Made by a program: the position numbers and the translations under genes
Assembly: GCA_000419465.1 (NCBI GenBank)
Contig: ATTB01000003.1
Coordinates: 24,241 to 88,240, forward strand
DNA from: an alpha proteobacterium SCGC AAA028-C07
GTDB lineage: Bacteria > Pseudomonadota > Alphaproteobacteria > Pelagibacterales > Pelagibacteraceae
Direction: 5' to 3'
Length of the DNA stretch: 64,000 bases
Part shown: positions 54,079 through 62,534 of the stretch, piece after piece
Layout of the letters: the number at the start of each line of letters is the position of its first letter
Numbering within the stretch: position 1 is the first letter of the stretch
Notes under the pieces: generated by a model
Told to the model about the DNA's origin: nothing
What the model saw: only the letters and a program-made list of their open reading frames with translations
Databases searched by the model: none

Positions 54079-54790
54079 TTAATATTTTTTTAGCTCTTTT
54101 TTGATCAAGATATAAATACTTCGATAAACTCATATCATCTTTAAATGTAATATGAATTGGATTTCCAGTTGGGATTTCTAATTCAACAATTGATCCATCG
54201 GCAATATTAAATATTTTTTTACAAAGAGATCTTAAGCTATTACCATGCGCTGAGATGATTACGTTTTTTTCTTTTTTTAAAACAGGTAAAATATTTTTTT
54301 CATAATAAGGAATAACCCTTTTAAAAGTATCTTTTAAGGATTCGGCGTCAGGGATTAAATTTTTATTAATATTTTTATAAATCGGATAATGGATTGGATG
54401 CTCAGGATTACTTTTGTCCATTGGTGGAGGAGGAATATCGTAACTTCTTCTCCAAATTTTTACCTGTTGCTCACCGTGTTTCTTTGCAGTTTCTTCTTTA
54501 TTAAGACCCTGTAGAGCCCCATAATGTCGTTCATTTAACTCCCAAGCTTTAAATATATTTTTAATACTCAGATCTAGTTTTTTATTAATTTCATCCAAAG
54601 TTAAAATCGCTCTTTTTTGAAAAGATGTGAATGCAAAATTAAAATTGATGTTAAGATTTTTAATTAAAGTACCTGCTTGTTGTGCCTCTTCTACTCCTCG
54701 TTTAGTAAGTTCAGCATCATACCATCCTGTAAATCTATTTTCTAAATTCCACTGACTTTGACCGTGTCTTACTAAAATTAAATTATACAT
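54068..54790 (-). CDS. gpmA: 2,3-bisphosphoglycerate-dependent phosphoglycerate mutase
   Basis: Interconverts 3- and 2-phosphoglycerate in glycolysis and gluconeogenesis. RHGQSQWNLENRFTGW (His phosphorylated), ERHYGALQGLNKEE and the C-terminal SAHGNSLR. 240 residues, normal. Convergent with the MurU-like gene, overlapping by 11 nt. Confidence 0.95.
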   Translation of the reverse strand: MYNLILVRHGQSQWNLENRFTGWYDAELTKRGVEEAQQAGTLIKNLNINFNFAFTSFQKRAILTLDEINKKLDLSIKNIFKAWELNERHYGALQGLNKEETAKKHGEQQVKIWRRSYDIPPPPMDKSNPEHPIHYPIYKNINKNLIPDAESLKDTFKRVIPYYEKNILPVLKKEKNVIISAHGNSLRSLCKKIFNIADGSIVELEIPTGNPIHITFKDDMSLSKYLYLDQKRAKKILINE

Positions 54791-54823
54791 TTTTTATTTT
54801 TTAAATTGTGATACTAAAAATTT

Positions 54824-55144
54824 ATGAGTGATTATAAATTATTTTACATGACTTGTAAGAATAAAGTTGAGGCAAATAAAATTGCTTATCATCTTGTTAA
54901 AAAAGATCTAGTTGCGTGCGCAAATATTATTCCAAGTGTTAAATCTTATTTTAAATGGAATAAGAAAAAAGTTAACATTATTAAAGAAAGCATTCTTATT
55001 GGAAAAACAATGAAGAAAAATATGAATAAAATTATTGTCCATTCCAAAAAAATTAGCTCCTATGAATGTCCGTGTATTGTTTTTGTAGATATAAATAATG
55101 GTAATAAAGATTTTCTAAGTTGGATTAAAAACTCTACCAAATAA
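54824..55144 (+). CDS. cutA: CutA divalent-cation tolerance protein
   Basis: 106 residues. Family motifs LVKKDLVACANIIPSVKSYF and KWNKKKVNIIKE, then YECPCIVFVDI. Trimeric cytosolic protein related in fold to PII; the role in copper tolerance is debated. Confidence 0.92.
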   Translation: MSDYKLFYMTCKNKVEANKIAYHLVKKDLVACANIIPSVKSYFKWNKKKVNIIKESILIGKTMKKNMNKIIVHSKKISSYECPCIVFVDINNGNKDFLSWIKNSTK

Positions 55145-55169
55145 AATTATTTAAACTAAGTTTAGTTTA

Positions 55170-55772
55170 ATGATTCGATATAGATTTAAATTTTTATTAT
55201 ATTTATCTCTTTTATTTATTACTTCCTGCATTTCCGCACCAAGAGACACCTCAAATACATGTCTAATGTTTACTGATAACTATTTTTGGTACAAATTTGT
55301 AAAAAATTCAGAGAAAAAATGGGGAGCACCTGTAGAGTTGCAGATGGCGATTATTCAAAGAGAATCTGATTTTGATTGGTTAGCAGCACCGGAGTGGGAT
55401 AAATTGTTTAAAGTTATTCCTTATAAAAGAAAATCAAGTGCATTTGGATATTCTCAAGCAATAAACAAAACCTGGGAACAGTTTGTGCGCGAGACAAATC
55501 AGCCGCTCGCTCTTAGAATAAGTTTTAATGATTCAGTAGATTTTATTGGGTGGTACATCAATAAAAGTAGTCAGTTATTAAAAATTCCAAAAGATGATTA
55601 TTTTAAACAATATATTGCCTATCACGAGGGTTGGGGAAATTTTAAACATTATAAAAAGTCACCCAAAGTTATTCCTTATGCAAGAGAAGTTGATAGGATA
55701 GCAAAAAAATATAAAGCGCAACTTAATCAGTGCAAAAATCAATTAACAACGAATAAGTATTTTATTTATTAG
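55170..55772 (+). CDS. Lipoprotein with lytic-transglycosylase-like (SLT) domain
   Basis: 200 residues. Signal peptide with lipobox FITSC (C20), then an SLT-like fold: MAIIQRESDFDW with the candidate catalytic Glu near 68, and AFGYSQAINKTWEQF. Such proteins cleave peptidoglycan glycan strands or act as remodelling factors. It is convergent with the chimeric ORF and overlaps its end by 11 nt. Confidence 0.82.
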   Translation: MIRYRFKFLLYLSLLFITSCISAPRDTSNTCLMFTDNYFWYKFVKNSEKKWGAPVELQMAIIQRESDFDWLAAPEWDKLFKVIPYKRKSSAFGYSQAINKTWEQFVRETNQPLALRISFNDSVDFIGWYINKSSQLLKIPKDDYFKQYIAYHEGWGNFKHYKKSPKVIPYAREVDRIAKKYKAQLNQCKNQLTTNKYFIY

Positions 55773-58332
55773 AAGTTTCTTTTAGCTGTTTTTCAAGTTC
55801 AATTTCAACAGCGTCTATTCTTTCCGTTTTTTCACCAATAAGTAAATACATAGTTGGAATCACATATAACGTAAAAAAAGTTGAAAATACAACGCCCATA
55901 AAAATAACTATTCCTACCGTTGCTCTGCTTGCTGATCCAGCGCCCGTTGCAATGACTAGAGGCACAACTCCCATCACCGTTGAAGCGGACGTCATCAGAA
56001 TTGGTCTAAGTCGAACTCTACAAGATGTAATAATAGCTTCTTTAATTTTCATTCCCTCAGCCCTAAGTTGATTTGCAAACTCAACTATTAAAATTCCATT
56101 TTTTGCAGCTAATCCAATAAGGACAATTAGCGCAATTTGACTGTAAATATTTAAAGAACTTCCAATTGTCCAAAGTCCAATTATTCCGCCTAAGATTGCG
56201 AGTGGAACGGTTAACATAATTGTTAACGGGTGCCTCCAACTTTCAAATTGCGCTGCTAGAGAAAGATAAGCCGTAAATATTGCAAGCAAAAATATAAAAT
56301 AAATATCTGAACTTGTATTTTTAAATTCTAATGATTCACCTTTATAATCAATACCTGCGTAAGGAGGTAATTTTTGTTTAACAATACCCTCCAGATATAA
56401 AAGAGCCTCATTAATACTGTAACCCGCTGTAATTCTCGCGCTTATAGTAACAGCTCTTTGTCTATTGTATCTATTTAAACCAGTATAAGTTGACTCAGGA
56501 ATATAAGTTACTAAGTTTGCAAGCGGAACTAATTTACCAGTATTAGATCTTACTGAGACTTTATTTAAATTTGATGGTTGTTGTCTATTACTAATGTCAG
56601 TTTGTAATATGACAGAATATTCTCTTCCATCACGTGTATATTTAGTAACTTCCTTTGAACCAAATAATGTTTCTAGACTTTTACCAATAGCATCAATGGG
56701 TACGCCTAAATCTGCCGCTTTATCTATATTAACTTTAATTTTTAACTGTGGCTTAGTAAGATCAAGATCATCATCTACATTTACAAAATTTTTATTATTG
56801 ACCACTTCAGCCTTAATAATTTCTTTCCATTTAATAAGTTCTTCGTAAGTATTTCCTTTTAGAACAAATTGAACAGGTTTGTCTGTTGCTCCACCTCTTA
56901 AACTTTGAGGCATGATTGGAAATGCCTTTACCGCTGGGAAAGAATTAAGTTTTTGGAATATTTCTCCTAAGTCTTGGCCACTAAATTTTTTTCTCTTAGA
57001 CCAATTCTCTAATAAAACTATAATAAATCCGTTATTTACTTGATCGGGGCCTGAACCAAACCCTGGAATTCTAGTCAGCACCTCTCTGTAGGTTCCTTTA
57101 CCTAATTCTGATAAAAATATTTTTTCAATATTTTCGCTTTGCTCTTTTGTGTATTCAAAACCTGATCCATCTGGTGCTTGAATAATAACAAAAAAAACTC
57201 CTCGATCCTCAGGGGGTATTAATTCTTTCGGAGTAATTTTAAATAAAACAACTACTGCAATAAGAACTGCGCTTAAAAATATAATGACCTCTTTTTTTTT
57301 ATAAAGAAGCAAAAGTAAACTTTCAAAATAAAAATTAGAAAATTTATCTAAGTAGTGGTCAAATTTTTTTAAAAATTTTGGCTTCTCGTGCGTTACTTTT
57401 AAATATTTTGATGCAAGCATAGGTGATAAAGTTAGCGCAACAAATGCCGAAATGATGACTGAAAAAGAAAGAGTCAAAGCTAATTCTGTAAATAATTTCC
57501 CAGAAATAAAATCATTAAAACTTTCACCCGCACAGTCAATATATTCATCATCCTTAATTATAAAATACATTGGCACTTGCAGTGCAAAATCTACATAACG
57601 TTCAAAACTATTTTCATTGTTTAAAAAAAATTCAGGAATTCCAGATCTATTTTTATCCGTATTTTGCCAAATATGAGTTCTATATGACAAATAACCATTC
57701 AACTCGTTTTCTTTAAATGGTGAATTAGAAAATAAAGATACCGCAACAGGAGTGATAGCAGCTATTAATTTTGATTTTTTTTTATAATCATCCTCATTTA
57801 GATAATCCAAATTAACCTGAGTGGCGCAAGTTCTGTGCATCATGTCTAATCCATTTCTCCCAACGCTTGGCATATACTTTCTCATAATTTCATATCGCCT
57901 TTTTGGAGATTTAAAAATGTCAGTTAACTTTGCAATGGGTGCAAATCCATTTCCTAACAAACCTATTCCTAATTTAGCGCAAACAATTTTTAATTCTTTT
58001 AGATAAGAATTGATTTCATTGCAGGTTTGATGAATATTTTGAACCGCATCTCCTGACAATTCAAATTGTAAACCTGGTTCTAAAGTAATATTTTTTTTAT
58101 CTTTAACTAAGCCTAGAATATTTTTTCCTTCTTTAATTGGTGTCCAATTGTTTTTTAAAAGCTCAGAAAAAATTTTTACAATACTAATATCGCCATCGTA
58201 AGGAATGGGATTTTTATTTTTTAAATCAAATAAAAATTTTTCATGTTCAGTTCCAATTCTCCATCTTTCTTTAGTTTTAGAACCCTTTAAAAAATATTCT
58301 ATTAACTGTTGCTTGTTTTCAATGTATTGCAA
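55762..58332 (-). CDS. Chimeric ORF: glutamate-cysteine ligase N-terminus joined to RND pump C-terminal half
   Basis: One uninterrupted 856-residue frame made of two unrelated parts. Residues 1-278 are glutamate-cysteine ligase (gshA, plant/alphaproteobacterial type): GTEHEKF (27-33), TLEPGLQFELSG (83-94), GRNGLDMMHRTCATQV. The part breaks off at SFNDFISG, where about 170 more residues are expected. From K279 the protein is the C-terminal 578 residues of an HAE1-type RND efflux pump. The first 95 nt of this part are identical to the RND gene at the right edge of the window, inverted. Start is TTG at 58332. See findings: rearrangement or assembly chimera. Confidence 0.85.
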   Translation of the reverse strand: MQYIENKQQLIEYFLKGSKTKERWRIGTEHEKFLFDLKNKNPIPYDGDISIVKIFSELLKNNWTPIKEGKNILGLVKDKKNITLEPGLQFELSGDAVQNIHQTCNEINSYLKELKIVCAKLGIGLLGNGFAPIAKLTDIFKSPKRRYEIMRKYMPSVGRNGLDMMHRTCATQVNLDYLNEDDYKKKSKLIAAITPVAVSLFSNSPFKENELNGYLSYRTHIWQNTDKNRSGIPEFFLNNENSFERYVDFALQVPMYFIIKDDEYIDCAGESFNDFISGKLFTELALTLSFSVIISAFVALTLSPMLASKYLKVTHEKPKFLKKFDHYLDKFSNFYFESLLLLLYKKKEVIIFLSAVLIAVVVLFKITPKELIPPEDRGVFFVIIQAPDGSGFEYTKEQSENIEKIFLSELGKGTYREVLTRIPGFGSGPDQVNNGFIIVLLENWSKRKKFSGQDLGEIFQKLNSFPAVKAFPIMPQSLRGGATDKPVQFVLKGNTYEELIKWKEIIKAEVVNNKNFVNVDDDLDLTKPQLKIKVNIDKAADLGVPIDAIGKSLETLFGSKEVTKYTRDGREYSVILQTDISNRQQPSNLNKVSVRSNTGKLVPLANLVTYIPESTYTGLNRYNRQRAVTISARITAGYSINEALLYLEGIVKQKLPPYAGIDYKGESLEFKNTSSDIYFIFLLAIFTAYLSLAAQFESWRHPLTIMLTVPLAILGGIIGLWTIGSSLNIYSQIALIVLIGLAAKNGILIVEFANQLRAEGMKIKEAIITSCRVRLRPILMTSASTVMGVVPLVIATGAGSASRATVGIVIFMGVVFSTFFTLYVIPTMYLLIGEKTERIDAVEIELEKQLKETSNK
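57404..57498 (-). repeat. Left arm of 95-nt inverted repeat (RND gene)
   Basis: The reverse complement of this stretch equals bases 63906-64000 exactly. It begins at the gshA/RND junction in the chimeric ORF (K279) and codes for the segment KLFTELALTLSFSV and onward. The sequences diverge immediately on the gshA side. The other end of the match is set only by the window edge, so the true repeat may be longer. Confidence 0.95.
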
Positions 58333-58463
58333 TTTAATATTTAATTTATTTTAGATTTATCTAATTTATTCCTTAGACTCCTCAAATTCAACAAGCATTG
58401 TTTTATTTTAATGTGGTAATAAAAATATATATTCACTTAATCAAACTAAAATAGGAGAAATTC

Positions 58464-58751
58464 ATGAAAGGTTACTGGATTGCAAAATATAAAAAAGCAG
58501 AAGACTCAAAAAAGTTAGGCAGTTACGCTGAAAAAGCTTTGAAAGCTATCACTGATTTTGGTGGAAGACCTTTAGTGAGAGGAGGAAAATATATTACTCT
58601 TGAGGGTGAAGAATTTATTCGAACAGTGATTTGGGAATTTAGCGATTATGATACCGCATTAAATTGTTATAAATCTAAAAATTATCAAGAAGCGTGGTCT
58701 ATAGCCAAAAATACTGTTGTCAGAGACCTTATGATTGTAGAAGGAATTTAA
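58464..58751 (+). CDS. DUF1330 family protein
   Basis: 95 residues, beginning MKGYWIAKYKKAEDSKKLG and with GGRPLVRGG and VIWEFSDYDTALNCYKS: a dimeric alpha-beta barrel fold of DUF1330. A clear AGGAG ribosome site precedes it. Function unknown; overlaps the end of the glycosylase gene by 4 nt. Confidence 0.85.
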   Translation: MKGYWIAKYKKAEDSKKLGSYAEKALKAITDFGGRPLVRGGKYITLEGEEFIRTVIWEFSDYDTALNCYKSKNYQEAWSIAKNTVVRDLMIVEGI

Positions 58752-59374
58752 TATTCAACTGGAACAGGATCTATGCTTCTCCACATATACCAGGTAGCAA
58801 CCGTCGTGTATGGATGCCATTTATTTTTAAAAAAATCTAACTGATCTTTTTTCAAAGGATATTCCTTTTTATAATTTATAGAGATTGCTTTGATTAAACC
58901 AATATCTGAGAATGGAAAAATATTTGAACGATTAAGATTAAAAATAAGAAACATTTGCGCAGTCCAAATTCCTATACCTTTAATTCTAACTAAGTGCTTA
59001 ATAGCATCTTCGTCTGACATTTTTTGTAAATTTTTTACATCAAGTCTTTTATCAAAAAATTCTTTAGCCATTATTCTTAAATACAAAATTTTTTGGCGTG
59101 ATAATCCAACGGAGACGAGTTTTGCTCTTGATAACTTAATTAAATTAATTGGAGTAATTTTTTTAATAACTTTTTCAAATTTTAACCATGCTGAATCTGC
59201 TGCCTTTACCGAAATTTGCTGACCTATAATCGATCTACATAATGAATAAAATGGATCATTTCTTGTAACTAAATGTCCATCATATCGATTAATAATTTTT
59301 GCTAATTTTTTATCTTTTTTAGATAAAAATTTCTTTGCTTCATGCCAATAGTGTGGTGGTTTAGTTTTTTTCAT
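58748..59374 (-). CDS. DNA-3-methyladenine glycosylase II-like (HhH-GPD)
   Basis: 208 residues. Helix-hairpin-helix LVRIKGIGIWTAQMFL and the catalytic Asp in FPFSDIGLIKA; N-terminal SLCRSIIGQQIS. AlkA-type base excision glycosylase lacking the extra N-terminal domain of E. coli AlkA. It is preceded by the DMT gene, sharing one base. Confidence 0.88.
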   Translation of the reverse strand: MKKTKPPHYWHEAKKFLSKKDKKLAKIINRYDGHLVTRNDPFYSLCRSIIGQQISVKAADSAWLKFEKVIKKITPINLIKLSRAKLVSVGLSRQKILYLRIMAKEFFDKRLDVKNLQKMSDEDAIKHLVRIKGIGIWTAQMFLIFNLNRSNIFPFSDIGLIKAISINYKKEYPLKKDQLDFFKNKWHPYTTVATWYMWRSIDPVPVEY

Positions 59375-60252
59375 TACAAACTAACGCTTCTTATTTTTTT
59401 AACTTGTTCGCGCTTAAATATTATAAAAGAACTAATAATAATTATTATTGCGCCAATAATTGTTGAAACTGAAGGAATTTCAGAAAAAATATAATAACCA
59501 AAAAAAATTGCAGACAACACACTTAGGTATTTGAGTGGTGTTATTAATGATGCATCAGCTCTTCTGTATGCTGTTGTCATAAATAAATTCGCAATAGATC
59601 CGCAAATTCCTATCATGCATAAATAAAAAAAATCTAAAATACTTGGCATCTTCCATTCTTCAAAGAAAAAAGCCGTAGAACTAATAATTATTAATAAAGC
59701 TGTAAAATAAAAAGCTATTAAATAATCTGGTTCTGTTTTTGATAATCTTTTAATTGAAACCGCAACAATGCTAAACCCGATACAGAAAAAAATTGGGAAA
59801 ATGCAATATATATTAAAAAGACTAGTTCCTGGTTTAGTAATAAACAAAACACCAATCAGCCCCGCTATAACTGAAAACCATCTTCTGTAACCAACAACTT
59901 CTTTTAAAAAAATTATAGAAAAGATTGTCACAAATACTGGTGTTGCTTGGGCAATAGAAACCACGTCTGCTAATTTCATATATTTTACGCCAATAAACGT
60001 TGAGATCATTGCAAATGTTCCAGCAAAGGCTCTTATAAAATGCAATGTGGGTTTTTTAGTTTTATAGAAAGTAAATATTTTATTTTTAGGAATTAAGAAA
60101 AAAATAGGAATTAATCCAAATAAACCCCTAAAAAAAGCAATCTCACCAATTGGATAGTGGCTTGTTGTTAATTTAACTAGAATATCCATCATAGAAAAAC
60201 AGATAACGCTTAACAGCATATAAAAAGAACCTGTTCTATTAGTTGATGGCAT
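59374..60252 (-). CDS. EamA/DMT family transporter
   Basis: 292 residues from ATG 60252 (TTG at 60255 also possible). Ten hydrophobic segments in two EamA repeats: EIAFFRGLFGLIPIFF and KYLSVLSAIFFGYYIFSEIP are typical. Likely exports small metabolites or amino acids; substrate unknown. Confidence 0.83.
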   Translation of the reverse strand: MPSTNRTGSFYMLLSVICFSMMDILVKLTTSHYPIGEIAFFRGLFGLIPIFFLIPKNKIFTFYKTKKPTLHFIRAFAGTFAMISTFIGVKYMKLADVVSIAQATPVFVTIFSIIFLKEVVGYRRWFSVIAGLIGVLFITKPGTSLFNIYCIFPIFFCIGFSIVAVSIKRLSKTEPDYLIAFYFTALLIIISSTAFFFEEWKMPSILDFFYLCMIGICGSIANLFMTTAYRRADASLITPLKYLSVLSAIFFGYYIFSEIPSVSTIIGAIIIIISSFIIFKREQVKKIRSVSL

Positions 60253-60311
60253 CAATATATTTTACCTAAATCTTTTCATAACATATAAAAATAACTTTAA
60301 TATAAAATTTT

Positions 60312-60767
60312 ATGAATATTGCTATTTTCGCAGCTGGATGTTTTTGGGGTATTGAAAAAAAATTTGATCTTACAAGAGGAGTAACAAAAGTTGAAGTTGG
60401 TTACACTGGTGGAGATACAAAAAATCCAACTTATGAACAAGTGTGCTACGAAGAAACTGGTCATGCTGAAGCAGTAAGAATAAATTTTGATGAAAAAATT
60501 ATAACTTACAAAGAACTATTAAATATTTTTTGGTCCTGTCATAATCCTACTACTTTAAATGGACAGGGTCCTGATATTGGCAAACAATATCGTTCAGCAA
60601 TATTTTATCTAAACGATAAGCAAAGACTTGAGGCTGAAGAATCAAAAAAAATAATGAATGAAACTATGTTTGATAAAAATATTGTAACAGAAATTACTAA
60701 ATTTGATGAATTTTATTTAGCAGAAGAATATCATCAGAAATATTTAAAAAAACTTGGAAAATATTAA
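60312..60767 (+). CDS. msrA: Peptide methionine sulfoxide reductase A
   Basis: 151 residues with GCFWG (Cys10 catalytic), GYTGGDTKNPTYEQVCYEETGHAEAV in pieces and GPDIGKQYRSAIFY. Repairs oxidised methionine using thioredoxin. It is a short form; resolving cysteines at the C-terminus are lacking. Its stop overlaps the sseA ATG (TAATG). Confidence 0.93.
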   Translation: MNIAIFAAGCFWGIEKKFDLTRGVTKVEVGYTGGDTKNPTYEQVCYEETGHAEAVRINFDEKIITYKELLNIFWSCHNPTTLNGQGPDIGKQYRSAIFYLNDKQRLEAEESKKIMNETMFDKNIVTEITKFDEFYLAEEYHQKYLKKLGKY

Positions 60768-61588
60768 TGTCATTAATCACAACAGATTGGTTAGAAAAAA
60801 ATCTTTTTAAAGATGATATTAAAATTTTAGATTGTTCTTGGCATATGCCAAATACTAAAAGGATTGGTAAAGATGAGTTCTTAAAAGAACACATCCCAGG
60901 ATCAATTTTTTTTGATATTGATAAATTTTCGGACCCTTTAGGAAAATTTCCTCACACCATTCCATCTGCAAACTTATTTGAAAAACTTACCTCTGAACTT
61001 GGAATTAAGAACTCTGATCATATTATAGTTTACGATAGTCTTGGTATTTTTAGCGCGCCTAGAGTTTGGTGGATGTTCAATTATTTTGGTCATAAAAAAA
61101 TATCTATACTTGATGGTGGTTTGGTTAAATGGAAAAATGAAAATAAAAAAATAGAAAATGGATCTGGGAAAAATTTTGTAAAAAGTAATTTTAAATGCGC
61201 TGCAAAAAATGAAATGCTTGTCCTAATTGACCATGTTAAGGAAAATATTAATAATAAAAAATTTGATTTAGTAGACGCTAGAAGCAAGGGTAGATTTGAT
61301 GGCATTGAGAATGAGCCAAGACCAGATATCAAAAGTGGATCTATCCCTAAAAGTTGTAATCTGCCATGGATAGAATGCATTGATCCTATCAGTAAATGTT
61401 TTTTATCCAAAGAAGAGCTTCAAAAAAAATTTCAACAAATAAAAATTACCAAAGATTCTAGGGTTGTCTTTTCTTGTGGCTCAGGAGTTACGGCATGTAT
61501 TGTTGCTAAAGCTTTTGAAATTGCAGATGGAAAAAATTTTTCTATTTACGATGGTTCTTGGACAGAATGGGCCAGTCAAACAAAATAA
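60767..61588 (+). CDS. sseA: Thiosulfate/3-mercaptopyruvate sulfurtransferase
   Basis: 273 residues, two rhodanese domains: the inactive N-terminal one (ILDCSWHMP, IPGSIFFDIDKFSD) and the catalytic C-terminal one with CGSGVTAC. The CGSGVT loop is typical of 3-mercaptopyruvate sulfurtransferases. Paired with msrA, suggesting sulfur and redox repair. Confidence 0.92.
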   Translation: MSLITTDWLEKNLFKDDIKILDCSWHMPNTKRIGKDEFLKEHIPGSIFFDIDKFSDPLGKFPHTIPSANLFEKLTSELGIKNSDHIIVYDSLGIFSAPRVWWMFNYFGHKKISILDGGLVKWKNENKKIENGSGKNFVKSNFKCAAKNEMLVLIDHVKENINNKKFDLVDARSKGRFDGIENEPRPDIKSGSIPKSCNLPWIECIDPISKCFLSKEELQKKFQQIKITKDSRVVFSCGSGVTACIVAKAFEIADGKNFSIYDGSWTEWASQTK

Positions 61589-61654
61589 ATAAGCGATTAT
61601 AGCTTAAAATATAAATTTTTTTTTAATATTAAAGCATGGTATTAAATCAGCTCA

Positions 61655-62527
61655 ATGAGCACATATAAAAAAATTGCCCTTGTATTTGGAATTATAATTT
61701 TATTAATCGTTGGTATTATTGTCGGACGAATAGTTTTAAATAATATAATACAAAAAAAAATTAACCAGGTTAACCCAACAGAAGTTGTTGCAATAAATGT
61801 AAAAAAAATCGAATTTTATGAAAAAATTGAAACCTTCGGCACTGCAATAGCAAACCAGTCTTTTTCAATTAGAATTAGAAAAGATGATTTAATAAGTTCA
61901 CTAGAATTTGATAAGAATTTGTTAATAACAAAAGGTCAACTTATAGCGCAGCTTAAAAATGAAAAAATTATTGCTCCCTTTTCCGGAAAACTAGGAATAA
62001 GAGAAATATCTCCTGGCATTTTGCAAGGTGCAGACTCAATCATTGCAACACTAGATGATATTTCTGTAATTAAAATTGATGTAAGAATTCCAGAGATTTA
62101 TTTAAATATTTTAAAAAAAAATTTAAAGGTAAAAGTTACAACTGAAAATCTAAGCGAAACTTTTGATGGCAGCATAGAAACTGTTAGCTCAAGGGTAGAT
62201 CCTTCTTCAAGATCTATATTAGCGCAAATAAAAATAAAAAATTCTAATAATAAACTAACCCCTGGAATGCTTCTAAATACAGAAATTATTTATAATGAAG
62301 TTATTTCTTTAGGTGTGCCGGAAGAGTCCGTGGTTCAACAAGGAAATACAGCGATTGTTTATAAAGTAATAGACAATCAAACAGTTGCAAGAATAGAAGT
62401 GAAAACGGGTGTTAGAAACTTAGGGTATATTCAAATTATTTCTGGACTAACAGACAGTGATCAAATTGTTGTTCAGGGTGTTTCTAAAGTTAGAGATAAA
62501 TCTAAAATAAAATTAATTAGTAAATAA
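61655..62527 (+). CDS. RND efflux membrane-fusion (HlyD/AcrA-type) subunit
   Basis: 290 residues: N-terminal membrane anchor at about 7-30, a short barrel-sandwich hybrid domain (IAPFSGKLGIREISPGILQG), beta-barrel and C-terminal SVVQQGNTAIVYKV domain. The coiled-coil hairpin is nearly missing, so it is of the small type. The RND pump follows 7 nt later. Confidence 0.9.
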   Translation: MSTYKKIALVFGIIILLIVGIIVGRIVLNNIIQKKINQVNPTEVVAINVKKIEFYEKIETFGTAIANQSFSIRIRKDDLISSLEFDKNLLITKGQLIAQLKNEKIIAPFSGKLGIREISPGILQGADSIIATLDDISVIKIDVRIPEIYLNILKKNLKVKVTTENLSETFDGSIETVSSRVDPSSRSILAQIKIKNSNNKLTPGMLLNTEIIYNEVISLGVPEESVVQQGNTAIVYKVIDNQTVARIEVKTGVRNLGYIQIISGLTDSDQIVVQGVSKVRDKSKIKLISK

Positions 62528-62534
62528 TTTTTAA

